DNA of 64,000 nucleotides, from positions 2,418,001-2,482,000 of the forward strand of contig NZ_CP071247.1 in assembly GCF_017301335.1 (NCBI RefSeq). Reading direction: 5' to 3'. The DNA is from Marinobacter salinisoli. Its GTDB lineage: Bacteria; Pseudomonadota; Gammaproteobacteria; Pseudomonadales; Oleiphilaceae. The notes beneath the pieces are model-generated. The model did not search any database, was not told the DNA's origin, and saw nothing but the letters and a program-made list of their open reading frames with translations. Both the position numbers and the translations under genes were made by a program. Positions within the stretch are counted from its first letter, which is position 1. Each line of letters opens with the position of its first letter. Positions 38,545-48,525 of the stretch are shown in pieces.

Positions 38545-41500
38545 ATGAAGGTACGCAAGCTTGCGGTTGCCCTGGCTCTGGCGGGAGGGCTCGGGTCCGG
38601 CGTCGCACAAGCCTTGGGGCTGGGAGAGATTGAACTTCAGTCCTATCTGAATGAGCCTTTGGATGCGGAGATTCGTCTTCCCCAAAGTCGCGGTGTGGAT
38701 CCGACTGATGTATTTGTGAACATAGCGCCAGAATCGGCCTATGAAACCGTGGGTCTGAGCCGTAATCAGTTTCTGAGTAAGCTGCGGTTCCAGGTTGTTA
38801 CGCAAAACGATGGTTCGCTGGCGGTGAGGGTGTTTTCCCGTGAGCCCCTGCGTGAACCGTACCTGAACTTCCTTCTTGAATTGACCTGGCCAAGCGGCCG
38901 TTTGATGCGCGAATATGCCGTTCTGGTCGATCCCCCCGTCTATGCCGAAGATTCCGGCGTCCAGGAAAGTGTAAGTGCGCCAACCAGCACGGCAGCTGCT
39001 CCCCAGTCTTCTGAATCCCGCAGTCAGGAATCTGTTCGTCGCCAGGCGGAGGCTGAAGCATCGCTGGGTCGTGGCTATCAAGCCAACACCCTCGGCCCGA
39101 CAGGTTCCTCTGATACTCTCTGGGCCATCGCTGAGCGGATTCGTCCGAACAACAGCGTGACAACCCAGCAGGTGATGATTGCCATCCAGGACCTCAATCC
39201 GGATTCGTTTATTGGCGGAAATATCAATCGCCTCAAGCGCGGCGAAGTGCTTCGTGTTCCGACCCTCGAGCAGATTCAGAGTCGTTCCCGTGCCGAAGTC
39301 ACCCGGATGGTTGGCCAGCAGAATCGCGAGTTCCAGTCTCCTCAGCGTACGGTAGATGCGACCGATACTCAGGTTGCTCTGGCGGAAGCTACGTCCCAGG
39401 CGCAGTCTGGTGGTGATGAGCTTAAGCTGGTGGTTGCAGAGGCCGGATCCCGGGAAGCGAACGATGGTGGTTCTGCCGGAGGTGATGGACAGCTGTCTGG
39501 CGGCGTCGACGCAGGTGCGGCCGTGGCCCTGGAGGAACTCGAAAGTGCTCGTCGCGAAAATGAGGAGTTGAGTGGTCGCGTTCAGGACCTTGAAGGCCAG
39601 ATCGAAACGCTGCAGCGCCTTATTGAGCTGAAGAACAGTCAGTTGGCTGATCTTCAGAGCATGACACAGGATCAAGAGGGCCAGCCTGTTGGTGACGCGC
39701 CGGCGAACGGCGAAACACCGCAAGGCAGTAAAGTTGAGGGCGCCGACGCAAGCCCCGCCAACGCCGAAGGTGCTGACGAATCGATTGCGACGGACGGTGC
39801 CGGCGATTCTGCTGAAGCAGAAACGGCCGCAGCCGAACTCTCAGCTGAGGAAGCTGCCGGGGAAGGCCTGGATGAGGCTGCGGTGGAAAGTGAAGCGGTT
39901 TCCGCCGATCTGGAAGCTGATGCTGAAGAGCTTGCTGGCGAGGCCGAAGTTTCAGCGGTGGAGGCTGGTGCCGGATCCGATGAGCAGGGTTCTGAGGTCG
40001 AACCTGCATCCGAAGTAGCCTCGCAGGCCGAAACCGAGGTGGGATCGCAGCCAGCGGAAACTGCGCCGATGGTTGCGCAAACCAGCCAGGTCACTGAACC
40101 TGCACAGCCATCAACAGCGAGTGCTCCGGTCGATGACAAAGGCCCGATTGCGGGCATTATCGAAGCCATCAAGAGCAACATGCTGTACCAGGTTGCGCTC
40201 GGTGGTGGCTTGATTCTCCTGTTGCTCCTGCTGCTGGTGGTGGCGCGGCGCAATGCGAATCGTGAGAAAGCATTCTATGAGCAGCTGAATCAAGATTCCG
40301 ATACAGCGGAAGACGATGATTTTGAGCTGAGTCTGGATGACGAGCCGCAGGAATCTGCTAACGACAGCGCGATTGCAGAAGCTGATAACTACCTTGCCTT
40401 CGGTCGTCACGACCAGGCGGCGCAAGCGCTGGAAGAGGCCATTTCACGCGAGCCCAGCCGTACCGATCTCCGGCTTAAACTGCTGGGCATTTATGCGGAA
40501 ATACAGAATCAGGCGTCTTTCGACAAGCAGTACGCGGAGCTCGAGTCGCTGAATGACGATCAGGCAATGGCCGTAGCGCAGGAACTGCGTGCCAGCCTCG
40601 ACGATGCGGAGGCCATCCCGAGCATCGATGACCTGGAGTCGCAGTTGCGCTCTGACTCGTTTGGTGCCGCCGTCGACGAATCCAACGCTGACTTCGCCTC
40701 TGCTGCGGACGCTGGAGCCGAAACGCATCTCTCTGACGAGTTGCTGGCTGATCAGTACGACGCGCAACAAGAAGAGAAGGTCGAAGACGAGTTTGGCGCG
40801 CTGGACTCCGACTTCGCCAACTTCGATTTAAACGAGGTTGAAGACCGGAAGGCTGATTCGCAAAGCCAGGAGCCGCAAGAAGCTGGTCAGGCCAGCGCGG
40901 ACGAGGCTATCGAATTCGATCTGTCCGACTTGTCTCTTGAGCCAGAAGAGGCGCCAGAGGCTGGTAAGGGGGACGATGAGGCCGAGTTTGGTTCCCTCTC
41001 TATGCAAACCGAGGAAGATTCCGGCTCACTGGACTTCGAGCTTGAGGAGGCCGGCGAGAGCGTTGAGTCTGAGCTGGACAGTCTTGAGCGGAGTCTCGAT
41101 TTCGACCTCGGGGATAGTCAGTCTGAAAAGGCGTCTCTTGAAGTTGAGTCGCTAGAAGACGACAGCGGTCTGGAATCGCTGGACGAGTCCTTCCTGGATG
41201 AGCTGGACGCCGAGCTGGATAAGGTTGCCGGTGAAGGCGAAGCAGTCGGAGATTCAAGCTCCGAAGAGGGTGGTCTGGACGAATTGGAGCTGGATGTTTC
41301 CGACGAAGATCTCGCCTTGATGGAGGAATTCTCCGAGGCTTCAGACAGCGGCACCGAGGAACAGGCTTCAGCTTCGGCACTGGATGAGAGTTTGAGTCTG
41401 GAAGATACGCTTGTGCCGGAATCCGATGCTGCGACAGATAGCGCGGAAGAGGAAGTCGCGGCGGCGGAGGAACTGGAAGCTCTGGCATCTCTGGATAGTC

Positions 41501-41775
41501 TTGAAGAGCCGGAAGTTCCGGTGACCTCCGACACGATTGATGCACGGGCCAAATCCTCGGCAGTCGCGGATATCGATGAAGGCGATCTTGGTGAGGATGA
41601 CGACTTCGACTTCCTGGCTGGTACCGATGAGGCGGCCACGAAGCTGGATCTGGCTCGTGCCTATATGGAGATGGGTGACGCCGACGGTGCCCGCGATATC
41701 CTTGAGGAAGTATCTCTGGAGGGTAATGAGGAGCAGAAATCCGAAGCGCAGGATCTCCTTAAAAATCTTGCCTGA
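38545..41775 (+). CDS. fimV: FimV, polar peptidoglycan-binding hub protein
   Basis: A 1076-residue inner-membrane protein needed for type IV pilus assembly and polar organisation in Pseudomonas. Order of parts: signal peptide with cleavage after QA (about residue 23); FimV N-terminal domain (GLGEIELQSYLNEPLDAEI onward); LysM around 185-240; a coiled coil near 330-375; a Glu/Ala-rich periplasmic stretch; a membrane helix near 548-570 (VALGGGLILLLLLLLVV); a very acidic cytoplasmic part (about 590-1020, full of SLE/LDE/DSGL); and the C-terminal FimV motif KLDLARAYMEMGDADGARDILEEV. Length is in the family range. Confidence 0.93.
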   Translation: MKVRKLAVALALAGGLGSGVAQALGLGEIELQSYLNEPLDAEIRLPQSRGVDPTDVFVNIAPESAYETVGLSRNQFLSKLRFQVVTQNDGSLAVRVFSREPLREPYLNFLLELTWPSGRLMREYAVLVDPPVYAEDSGVQESVSAPTSTAAAPQSSESRSQESVRRQAEAEASLGRGYQANTLGPTGSSDTLWAIAERIRPNNSVTTQQVMIAIQDLNPDSFIGGNINRLKRGEVLRVPTLEQIQSRSRAEVTRMVGQQNREFQSPQRTVDATDTQVALAEATSQAQSGGDELKLVVAEAGSREANDGGSAGGDGQLSGGVDAGAAVALEELESARRENEELSGRVQDLEGQIETLQRLIELKNSQLADLQSMTQDQEGQPVGDAPANGETPQGSKVEGADASPANAEGADESIATDGAGDSAEAETAAAELSAEEAAGEGLDEAAVESEAVSADLEADAEELAGEAEVSAVEAGAGSDEQGSEVEPASEVASQAETEVGSQPAETAPMVAQTSQVTEPAQPSTASAPVDDKGPIAGIIEAIKSNMLYQVALGGGLILLLLLLLVVARRNANREKAFYEQLNQDSDTAEDDDFELSLDDEPQESANDSAIAEADNYLAFGRHDQAAQALEEAISREPSRTDLRLKLLGIYAEIQNQASFDKQYAELESLNDDQAMAVAQELRASLDDAEAIPSIDDLESQLRSDSFGAAVDESNADFASAADAGAETHLSDELLADQYDAQQEEKVEDEFGALDSDFANFDLNEVEDRKADSQSQEPQEAGQASADEAIEFDLSDLSLEPEEAPEAGKGDDEAEFGSLSMQTEEDSGSLDFELEEAGESVESELDSLERSLDFDLGDSQSEKASLEVESLEDDSGLESLDESFLDELDAELDKVAGEGEAVGDSSSEEGGLDELELDVSDEDLALMEEFSEASDSGTEEQASASALDESLSLEDTLVPESDAATDSAEEEVAAAEELEALASLDSLEEPEVPVTSDTIDARAKSSAVADIDEGDLGEDDDFDFLAGTDEAATKLDLARAYMEMGDADGARDILEEVSLEGNEEQKSEAQDLLKNLA

Positions 41776-41780
41776 TTCGT

Positions 41781-41786
41781 TATAAT
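41781..41786 (+). promoter_or_regulatory. candidate -10 box between fimV and truA
   Basis: A perfect TATAAT six nt past the fimV stop. No good -35 at 16-18 nt. If used, transcription starts near 41793, just ahead of the hairpin at 41805, which would then lie in the leader. Confidence 0.35.
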
Positions 41787-41804
41787 CGATCGGTCAGGTA
41801 AACC

Positions 41805-41853
41805 GCGCCGGCCACCGGGTTCTGTTCCCGAGTGAGCCGGCGCTTTCGTTTGT
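41805..41853 (+). terminator. terminator or attenuator after fimV
   Basis: Arms GCGCCGGC (41805-41812) and GCCGGCGC (41836-41843) pair perfectly. An inner CGGG/CCCG extends the fold, and TTTCGTTTGT follows. It lies 25 nt before the probable truA start. Confidence 0.6.
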
Positions 41854-41877
41854 CAGCAGAAAAAATCGGGCCAGCGC

Positions 41878-42783
41878 TTGTTTCTCGAATCACAACCTCT
41901 CAGCACGGACAACGCGATCGGCAATGGCCGTGTGGCCATTGCGTTCGAATACGATGGCCGTGAATTTCACGGCTGGCAGTTCCAGAAGTCCGGCGTTCGA
42001 TCGGTCGAAGGGGATCTGGCCAAAGCGGTGGCGAAAGTTGCCAACCATCCTGTCGATCTGGTGTGCGCCGGGCGCACGGATGCGGGCGTTCATGCCAGTT
42101 TTCAGATTGCCCACTTCGAAACCGAGTCAATACGAAACCGGCGTTCCTGGGTTATGGGCATCAATACCGCTTTGCCTGGCGATATTGCGGTTCATTGGGC
42201 GGGAAATGGCAATGACGATTTCCACGCCCGGTTTTCGGCAACGTATCGGCGCTACCGCTATGTGATTTATAACAACCCGGTTCGTCCCGGCATTCTGCGT
42301 GGGCAGGTGAGCTGGACTTTCCGACCGCTGGATGACGCGCGGATGCACCAGGCGGCGCAAGCTTTGGTTGGAGAGCATGATTTCACATCGTTTCGAGCAG
42401 CGGGTTGTCAGTCACGGACCCCGGTTCGATTCCTGGAGCGGATCTCGGTGCTCCGAAAAGGCAGCTTCGTGGTGATTGATATTCAGGCCAACGCGTTTTT
42501 GCACCATATGGTGCGAAACATCGCTGGCGCCCTCATGGCGGTCGGTACCGGTGAACAATCCGTGGACTGGTTGGGGCAGGTGCTGGAAGCGCGGGATCGA
42601 ACTCTGGCGGGTGTGACGGGCCCTGCACATGGGTTGTACCTGGTGGATGTGGGTTACCCTGCAGAGTGTGGGATTCCCGAAGCGGAGTGCGGCCCGGGCT
42701 TTCTGCGGCCCTGGTTTACAGCAGAAGAGAATCGGCCAATTCCGCCAAGCCATATTCATATCAAGCAGAGGCCTGTGTCATGA
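41878..42783 (+). CDS. truA: tRNA pseudouridine synthase A
   Basis: Up to 301 residues. It converts uridines 38-40 of the tRNA anticodon arm. Catalytic Asp lies in [11 protein letters not shown]; also [27 protein letters not shown] and [13 protein letters not shown]. The start is uncertain: TTG at 41878 gives a family-like N-terminal lead, while GTG at 41932 would begin directly at the first strand; no in-frame ATG exists there. Its TGA overlaps the trpF ATG. Confidence 0.9.
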   Translation: MFLESQPLSTDNAIGNGRVAIAFEYDGREFHGWQFQKSGVRSVEGDLAKAVAKVANHPVDLVCAGRTDAGVHASFQIAHFETESIRNRRSWVMGINTALPGDIAVHWAGNGNDDFHARFSATYRRYRYVIYNNPVRPGILRGQVSWTFRPLDDARMHQAAQALVGEHDFTSFRAAGCQSRTPVRFLERISVLRKGSFVVIDIQANAFLHHMVRNIAGALMAVGTGEQSVDWLGQVLEARDRTLAGVTGPAHGLYLVDVGYPAECGIPEAECGPGFLRPWFTAEENRPIPPSHIHIKQRPVS

Positions 42784-43409
42784 ATGTTCGAGCAAAAATC
42801 TGCGGGCTGACGCGCGCCGAGGACATCCGGGGCGCGGTGGAAAGTGGTGCAGATGCTGTGGGTCTGGTGTTTTACGAGCCAAGCCCCAGGTCGGTGACTG
42901 CTGAACAGGCTGCGGAACTGGCGCGCTACGTTCCGGCCTTCGTGTCGCTGGTCGGGCTGTTCGTGAACCCTACCGAGGCTTTCGTTCGTAATGTTATTGA
43001 GCGGGTCCCGTTGGACCTGTTGCAGTTTCACGGGGATGAAACACCGGAATTCTGCAATCAATTCAATCGTCGCTGGATCAAGGCAATCCGAGTGAAAACA
43101 GATGGCCAGATCGAGCAGGCATTTTCCGACTTTCACATGGCCTGTGGGATACTGGTAGACGCGTGGGATCCTGAGCGCTACGGTGGCACAGGGCAATCGT
43201 TTAACTGGAACCTTATTCCTCAAAACCGGCCTATGCCGTTGATATTGGCCGGTGGTCTGTCATCTGATAACGTACTTCGCGCCATCGAGCAGGTCCAGCC
43301 GTGGGCCGTGGATGTCAGTGGGGGCGTTGAGAAACAGAAAGGGATCAAGGACAGAAGTAGAATGTTCAATTTCATGAAAGAGGTTCGCCGTGTCTGTAAA
43401 ACTGACTGA
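42780..43409 (+). CDS. trpF: phosphoribosylanthranilate isomerase
   Basis: A 209-residue TIM-barrel enzyme of tryptophan synthesis. Seen: [11 protein letters not shown] with the catalytic Cys, [42 protein letters not shown] and [14 protein letters not shown] overlaps the truA stop (ATGA), and its end overlaps trpB by 20 nt; both junctions suggest coupled translation. The frame can be extended 38 codons upstream inside truA, which is not family-like. Confidence 0.95.
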   Translation: MNVRAKICGLTRAEDIRGAVESGADAVGLVFYEPSPRSVTAEQAAELARYVPAFVSLVGLFVNPTEAFVRNVIERVPLDLLQFHGDETPEFCNQFNRRWIKAIRVKTDGQIEQAFSDFHMACGILVDAWDPERYGGTGQSFNWNLIPQNRPMPLILAGGLSSDNVLRAIEQVQPWAVDVSGGVEKQKGIKDRSRMFNFMKEVRRVCKTD

Positions 43410-44610
43410 AGAAATGCTGAACGCATTACCGGATGCGAGGGGACACTTCGGACCCTTCGGAGGCCGGTTTGTTTCCGAAACACTGATGGACTCCTTGATG
43501 ACGCTGGAGAAAGAATACCTGCGCATGAAAAAGGATCCGGAATTCCAGGCCCGTTTCGATAAAGAACTGGCGGACTACGTGGGCCGGCCCACGCCTTTGT
43601 ATTTCGCCGAGCGCCTGACGCGGGAAACCGGTGGCGCACAAATCTGGCTGAAACGGGAAGATTTGTGTCACACCGGCGCTCATAAGGTGAACAACACTAT
43701 CGGCCAGGCACTGCTGGCCAGTTTCCTGGGCAAAAAGCGGGTCATTGCGGAAACCGGCGCTGGCCAGCACGGTGTTGCCACTGCAACGGTCTGTGCCCGG
43801 CTTGGTCTGGAGTGTCATGTGTTTATGGGTGCCGAGGACGTTCAGCGGCAGTCGCTCAACGTGTTCCGAATGAAGCTTCTGGGCGCCACCGTGCATCCGG
43901 TTCAGAGCGGAACCAAAACCCTCAAAGACGCCATGAACGATGCCATGCGTGACTGGGTGACCAACGTCGACGAGACGTTTTATATCATCGGCACTGTAGC
44001 GGGCCCGCATCCTTATCCCTTGCTGGTGCGAGATTTCCAGTCAGTCATCGGCCGCGAAACGCGCCGGCAGGCGTTGGAGAAAACCGGTAAGCTGCCGGAT
44101 GCGCTGGTGGCGTGCGTGGGAGGCGGCTCCAATGCCATTGGAATGTTTTACCCGTTCCTCGCCGATGAATCCGTGAGTCTGTACGGCGTTGAAGCCGGTG
44201 GCCTGGGTATCGAAACCGGAAAGCACGCTGCGCCGCTTTGCGCCGGGCGTCCGGGCGTGCTCCACGGCAATCGGACCTACCTGATGGAAGATGAAAACGG
44301 ACAGATCGCGGGCACTCATTCGGTGAGCGCTGGCCTGGATTATCCTGGTGTCGGGCCGGAACATAGCTGGCTCAAGGACATCGGTCGGGCTCACTATGTC
44401 TCGGTCACTGATGACGAGGCTATGGAAGGGTTTCGCCGTCTGACCCGTGTTGAAGGCATCATGCCGGCCCTCGAGACCGCCCATGCGGTTGCTTACGCCA
44501 TCAAGCTGGCCGCGACCATGGACAAGGATCAGAGCGTTGTTATCAACGTCTCCGGTCGAGGCGATAAAGACATCAACACGGTTGCCCAATTGGAAGGCAT
44601 CGAGATCTGA
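43390..44610 (+). CDS. trpB: tryptophan synthase beta chain
   Basis: A 406-residue PLP enzyme joining indole and serine. Seen: [30 protein letters not shown] with the PLP lysine, [25 protein letters not shown] and [13 protein letters not shown] start inside the end of trpF, with AGAGG upstream. trpA follows 24 nt later. Confidence 0.97.
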   Translation: MSVKLTEEMLNALPDARGHFGPFGGRFVSETLMDSLMTLEKEYLRMKKDPEFQARFDKELADYVGRPTPLYFAERLTRETGGAQIWLKREDLCHTGAHKVNNTIGQALLASFLGKKRVIAETGAGQHGVATATVCARLGLECHVFMGAEDVQRQSLNVFRMKLLGATVHPVQSGTKTLKDAMNDAMRDWVTNVDETFYIIGTVAGPHPYPLLVRDFQSVIGRETRRQALEKTGKLPDALVACVGGGSNAIGMFYPFLADESVSLYGVEAGGLGIETGKHAAPLCAGRPGVLHGNRTYLMEDENGQIAGTHSVSAGLDYPGVGPEHSWLKDIGRAHYVSVTDDEAMEGFRRLTRVEGIMPALETAHAVAYAIKLAATMDKDQSVVINVSGRGDKDINTVAQLEGIEI

Positions 44611-44634
44611 GGCAGTAACAGGAGCAGGACAGGC

Positions 44635-45447
44635 ATGAGCCGAATTGAAGGAGTTCTGAAAACCCTCAAAGGGCAGGGCCGTAAAGCGCTGATTCCCTAT
44701 ATCACCGCGGGTGACCCGAATCCCGGTGCAACCGTTGACCTGATGCACACGCTGGTCGAAGCGGGTGCGGACATTATTGAACTGGGCGTACCCTTTTCTG
44801 ATCCTATGGCGGATGGCCCGGTTATACAGCTTGCATGCGAGAGGGCACTTGCGCATGGCACTTCGCTGCGTCAGGTCCTGGCAATGGTCAAGGAGTTTCG
44901 CGCGAAGGATGCTGACACGCCCATCGTTCTGATGGGCTACCTCAACCCCATGGAGGCTATGGGATATGAGGCGTTTGCAGACGCGGCCCGGGATTCCGGG
45001 GTCGATGGCGTGCTGACGGTCGATCTGCCGCCTGAGGAGGCTGACGAAGTCGCTCCGCTGTTCACCGAGCGACATCTTGATGCGATTTTTCTGCTGTCGC
45101 CCACCACCACGGATGACCGCATCCGCGCGATCAGCGAGTACTGTTCCGGCTATGTGTACTATGTTTCATTCAAGGGCGTGACCGGGGCTGGCAAACTCAA
45201 TGTGGAGGAAGTTGCCTCCCGTGTGAGCCATATCCACGAGCTGACAGCGCTTCCGGTGGGTGTTGGATTCGGTATTCGGGATGCTGAGACAGCTGCCGCG
45301 GTAGGACGGGTATCCGATGGTGTAATTGTTGGAAGTGTCCTAGTCGATACAATTGCCAGAAATCAGGCAGATACCGCGCAGTTGAAACGTGCGCTGGCGG
45401 ATCTGTTGCAACCGATGCGAGAAGCACTGGACAGCCTGAGTTCCTGA
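44635..45447 (+). CDS. trpA: tryptophan synthase alpha chain
   Basis: A 270-residue TIM barrel that cleaves indoleglycerol phosphate. Seen: [12 protein letters not shown], the catalytic Glu in [29 protein letters not shown], and [25 protein letters not shown]. It acts with TrpB. The trpBA pair lies between trpF and accD; pseudomonads keep trpBA elsewhere. Confidence 0.97.
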   Translation: MSRIEGVLKTLKGQGRKALIPYITAGDPNPGATVDLMHTLVEAGADIIELGVPFSDPMADGPVIQLACERALAHGTSLRQVLAMVKEFRAKDADTPIVLMGYLNPMEAMGYEAFADAARDSGVDGVLTVDLPPEEADEVAPLFTERHLDAIFLLSPTTTDDRIRAISEYCSGYVYYVSFKGVTGAGKLNVEEVASRVSHIHELTALPVGVGFGIRDAETAAAVGRVSDGVIVGSVLVDTIARNQADTAQLKRALADLLQPMREALDSLSS

Positions 45448-45493
45448 GCCAAGGCGCTCCAGGCTGGACGGCATCAAAGGACAGGATGAAAAC

Positions 45494-46420
45494 ATGAGTA
45501 ACTGGCTGGACAAAATCATGCCGAGCAAGATCCGCTCGGAATCCAAGCAGCGAACCGGTGTGCCGGAGGGGCTGTGGAAGAAATGCCCCAAGTGCGGCGC
45601 CTTTCTGTACAAGCCGGAGCTTGAGAAAAATCTCGATGTTTGTCCGAAATGCAATCACCACCTGAGGGTTGGCGCCCGTCGACGCCTTGATATCTTCCTT
45701 GATGCTGATGGCCGGGAAGAGATTGGCACTGACCTGGAGCCTTGGGATCGCCTGAAGTTCAAGGATAGCAAGCGTTACAAGGACCGATTGTCGCAGGCCC
45801 AGAAGTCGACAGGCGAGAAAGACGCGCTGATCGCCATGCGAGGTGCCACCCTCGGTGTGCCTCTGGTGGCTTGTGCGTTCGAGTTTAACTTCCTGGGCGG
45901 CTCCATGGGGCAGGTTGTGGGCGAAAAGTTCGTTCAGGCAGCGAATGTGGCCCTTGAGCAGCGCATTCCTCTGGTGTGCTTCTCTGCCAGTGGCGGGGCG
46001 CGTATGCAGGAGGCCATCCTGTCGCTGATGCAAATGTCCAAGACCGCAGCGGTGCTCGAGCGCATGAAGCAGGAGGGCATACCCTATGTGTCGGTCATGA
46101 CCGATCCCGTGTTCGGTGGTGTGTCCGCGAGCCTTGCCATGTTGGGCGATCTGAACATCGCTGAACCTAACTCGTTGATTGGTTTTGCGGGCCCGCGAGT
46201 CATTGAACAGACTGTGCGGGAAAAGCTGCCCGAGGGTTTCCAGCGAAGCGAGTTTCTGCTGGACCACGGTGCGATCGATATGATCCTGCATCGCCATCAG
46301 ATGCGTGAGCGCATTGCGCACCTGTTGGCAAAATTTACCGCGGCAGAACGGCCGGGCACGGAAGAGCCCATTGAATTTGAAGTCACGGAAATGCCGGAAG
46401 CCAATGGCGAGATCGAATAA
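45494..46420 (+). CDS. accD: acetyl-CoA carboxylase carboxyltransferase beta subunit
   Basis: A 308-residue subunit that with AccA transfers the carboxyl group to acetyl-CoA, committing carbon to fatty acids. The zinc ribbon has Cys31, 34, 50 and 53. The crotonase-fold core has [12 protein letters not shown] (Gly167-Gly168) and [11 protein letters not shown] (Gly208-Gly209), then [12 protein letters not shown]. All expected features are intact, in contrast to the degenerate copy fused to the next gene. Its last 17 nt overlap the folC start. Confidence 0.97.
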   Translation: MSNWLDKIMPSKIRSESKQRTGVPEGLWKKCPKCGAFLYKPELEKNLDVCPKCNHHLRVGARRRLDIFLDADGREEIGTDLEPWDRLKFKDSKRYKDRLSQAQKSTGEKDALIAMRGATLGVPLVACAFEFNFLGGSMGQVVGEKFVQAANVALEQRIPLVCFSASGGARMQEAILSLMQMSKTAAVLERMKQEGIPYVSVMTDPVFGGVSASLAMLGDLNIAEPNSLIGFAGPRVIEQTVREKLPEGFQRSEFLLDHGAIDMILHRHQMRERIAHLLAKFTAAERPGTEEPIEFEVTEMPEANGEIE

Positions 46421-48425
46421 GCATGATTCCCGGCCGCCCGTAGCACCGGGCGCCGGGGCCACCGTTAACGAGTGGCTTGCCTACCTGGAGGCCATTCATC
46501 CCACCGAAATCGATCTGGGCCTCGACCGCGTTCTTGTTGTTTTGCGCAGGCTATTCCCCAGGAAGCCGGACGCGCGGATCATCACGGTTGCCGGTACCAA
46601 TGGCAAAGGCAGTACCGTTGCCACCATTGAACGTTTGCTGCTGGCGAGCGGTCGCAAGGCCGGTGCATATACATCTCCTCATCTCCAGGTCTATAACGAG
46701 CGCGTCCGCCTGAACGGGCGAGATGTGGAAGATCGTCGTCTGGTGGCAGCTTTCGAGCGTGTGGAAGAGGCCCGCCGGAATGTCTCGCTGACGTATTTTG
46801 AGTTCGGAACGTTGGCGGCCTTTGTGGTTTTCGATGCCGCGGGTGTCGAAGACTGGATTCTGGAAGTGGGGCTTGGTGGCCGGCTTGACGCCGTCAACGT
46901 TCTGGATCCCGACCTTGCAATCATCACCTCGGTGGATATTGATCACGTCGCGTTCCTGGGCGATAACCGGGAAGCGATTGGTTTCGAAAAGGCCGGTATT
47001 CTGCGCCCGGGGATTCCCGCCGTCTGCGCTGACACGGACCCGCCAAAATCCGTGCTCCAGCAGGCTGAGGCGCAGAAGGTCGAGCTGGCGCTGGTCGGGC
47101 GTGACTACCATCTGGAGGAGGCCCGGGGAATCACTGGCAGTCCTGTGCCCAGTGTCTTGCTTCAGATCGGGGGCTGGCAGGTCGAGTTGCCGGACGGACC
47201 TTTGCCCGTGTCGAGTGTTGCCGCCGCCGTCGTGGCAATGCGTCGTCTTGAACCGGACATCACGGAGCGGTTCATCGAGAAAGCCCTGGCGGGTCTCAGG
47301 GTGCCAGGCCGATTCGAGCAACTGGGAGAGCGGCCGGCGGTGTTCGTTGATGTTGGCCACAACCCCCATGCAGCGCGCTGGCTGGCTAGTCGTTTAATGC
47401 CACGAAAGCATTCCGGTCACCGGGTGCTCGCCGTCTATGCAGCGCTGGCGGACAAGGACATCGATGGTGTCTTCGCTGCAATGAAGTCAATCGTCGATCG
47501 ATGGTGGTTATCTGGGCTGGATGTGCCCCGGGGACTATCTGCCATTGAGCTCTTCCAGCGCGCCGGGGAGCTAGGGATTATGTGCGCTGAGCAGGCAGGC
47601 ACCGTGACCGACGCGATACGTTCGGCGCTCGCGGAAGCCAGCCCGGGCGACACTGTTATCGTGTTTGGTTCTTTCTTCACGGTTGCCGAAGCCAGAGCGT
47701 TGCTTGCCCACCCTTCAGCGCGGCGGCGACTGGATGAATTTCTAGATGAAAACGATCGCGAGGAGCTTTTTGCGGGGGATTACCCGGCAGTGCCGAGAAC
47801 GGCACGTGCTTCAAACCAGTATGCGGAAGAGCATGCGCTGGCGCAGCGGCGCACCGGTGAACAGGAATCGATGGTTGTGATGAAGGGAGCGTGCCACGGA
47901 ACGCCTGTTATTGCCTGCGCTTTCGAGTACGGTTTTATGGGTGGCACCATGGGGGCGGTTGTGGGTGACCTCTTTGCCCGGGCGGCCAGCAAGGCGCTCG
48001 AAGATCGGTTGCCTCTGGTTTGTTTTTCGGCCAGTGAGGGCGCTCGGCTGGAAGAAGGCATTGGCGCACTCATGCAAATGGCCAAGACAGCCGCCGCCGT
48101 CGAAAAACTTCGTCGGGAGGGGATTCCCTACATTTCAGTGCTGGCCAACCGCGTATCCGGGGAGGTGTGGGCCAGCCTTGCTGTGCTTGGCGATCTGAAT
48201 ATTGCTGAATCCGGCGTGAAGGTTAGTATGGCGCCGTTGGCATTGCTTGAGCAGGAGGCGGGGGATGGCGGCGCTCAACTCAGGGATGCCGATCACCTTC
48301 TCAAGCATGGCGCGGTGGACATGGTGATTGATCGGCTGGATATGCGCGCTTCCATTGGGCGTTTGTTGGCCAAGTTTCCCGTTCAGCACAGCCAAATTCA
48401 CCCTGAAGAGCCTGATGGTGGCTGA
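46404..48425 (+). CDS. folC: FolC fused to a degenerate AccD-like C-terminal domain
   Basis: A 673-residue fusion. Residues 1-436 are a complete folylpolyglutamate/dihydrofolate synthase: P-loop GTNGKGS (64-70), [34 protein letters not shown] and ADKDIDG; normal FolC stops near 430. Residues 438-660 align with AccD 60-283. They begin [10 protein letters not shown] against [10 protein letters not shown] and share long blocks ([38 protein letters not shown]). The zinc ribbon is missing, GGAR is EGAR (Glu545), GGVSA is GEVWA (Glu587), and [17 protein letters not shown] is replaced. The frame is open throughout. ATG 46404 has GGAA upstream. FolC activity is expected; carboxyltransferase activity is not. 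The role of the second domain is unknown. Confidence 0.92.
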   Translation: MARSNKHDSRPPVAPGAGATVNEWLAYLEAIHPTEIDLGLDRVLVVLRRLFPRKPDARIITVAGTNGKGSTVATIERLLLASGRKAGAYTSPHLQVYNERVRLNGRDVEDRRLVAAFERVEEARRNVSLTYFEFGTLAAFVVFDAAGVEDWILEVGLGGRLDAVNVLDPDLAIITSVDIDHVAFLGDNREAIGFEKAGILRPGIPAVCADTDPPKSVLQQAEAQKVELALVGRDYHLEEARGITGSPVPSVLLQIGGWQVELPDGPLPVSSVAAAVVAMRRLEPDITERFIEKALAGLRVPGRFEQLGERPAVFVDVGHNPHAARWLASRLMPRKHSGHRVLAVYAALADKDIDGVFAAMKSIVDRWWLSGLDVPRGLSAIELFQRAGELGIMCAEQAGTVTDAIRSALAEASPGDTVIVFGSFFTVAEARALLAHPSARRRLDEFLDENDREELFAGDYPAVPRTARASNQYAEEHALAQRRTGEQESMVVMKGACHGTPVIACAFEYGFMGGTMGAVVGDLFARAASKALEDRLPLVCFSASEGARLEEGIGALMQMAKTAAAVEKLRREGIPYISVLANRVSGEVWASLAVLGDLNIAESGVKVSMAPLALLEQEAGDGGAQLRDADHLLKHGAVDMVIDRLDMRASIGRLLAKFPVQHSQIHPEEPDGG

Positions 48426-48525
48426 GTTCTGGCAGCTCAGTTTGAAGCTTTGTGTTACGCCGGGATCGCGGTTAGTATCTGCTTGCCGTAAAAACAGGTT
48501 TTTCGTCTGACAGGAGTGTGGAATT

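Noticed and set aside
38335..39723. Minus-strand open frame of 462 codons at the start of fimV
   Set aside because: It is the antisense shadow of fimV; fimV has signal peptide, LysM and family motifs on the plus strand.
45197..46462. Minus-strand open frame of 421 codons over trpA-accD
   Set aside because: Antisense to intact accD; no recognisable protein features.
46404..48425. FolC-AccD fusion as an assembly chimera
   Set aside because: The second copy differs from accD throughout at protein and DNA level, so it cannot come from misjoined reads of accD; the frame is open across the joint.
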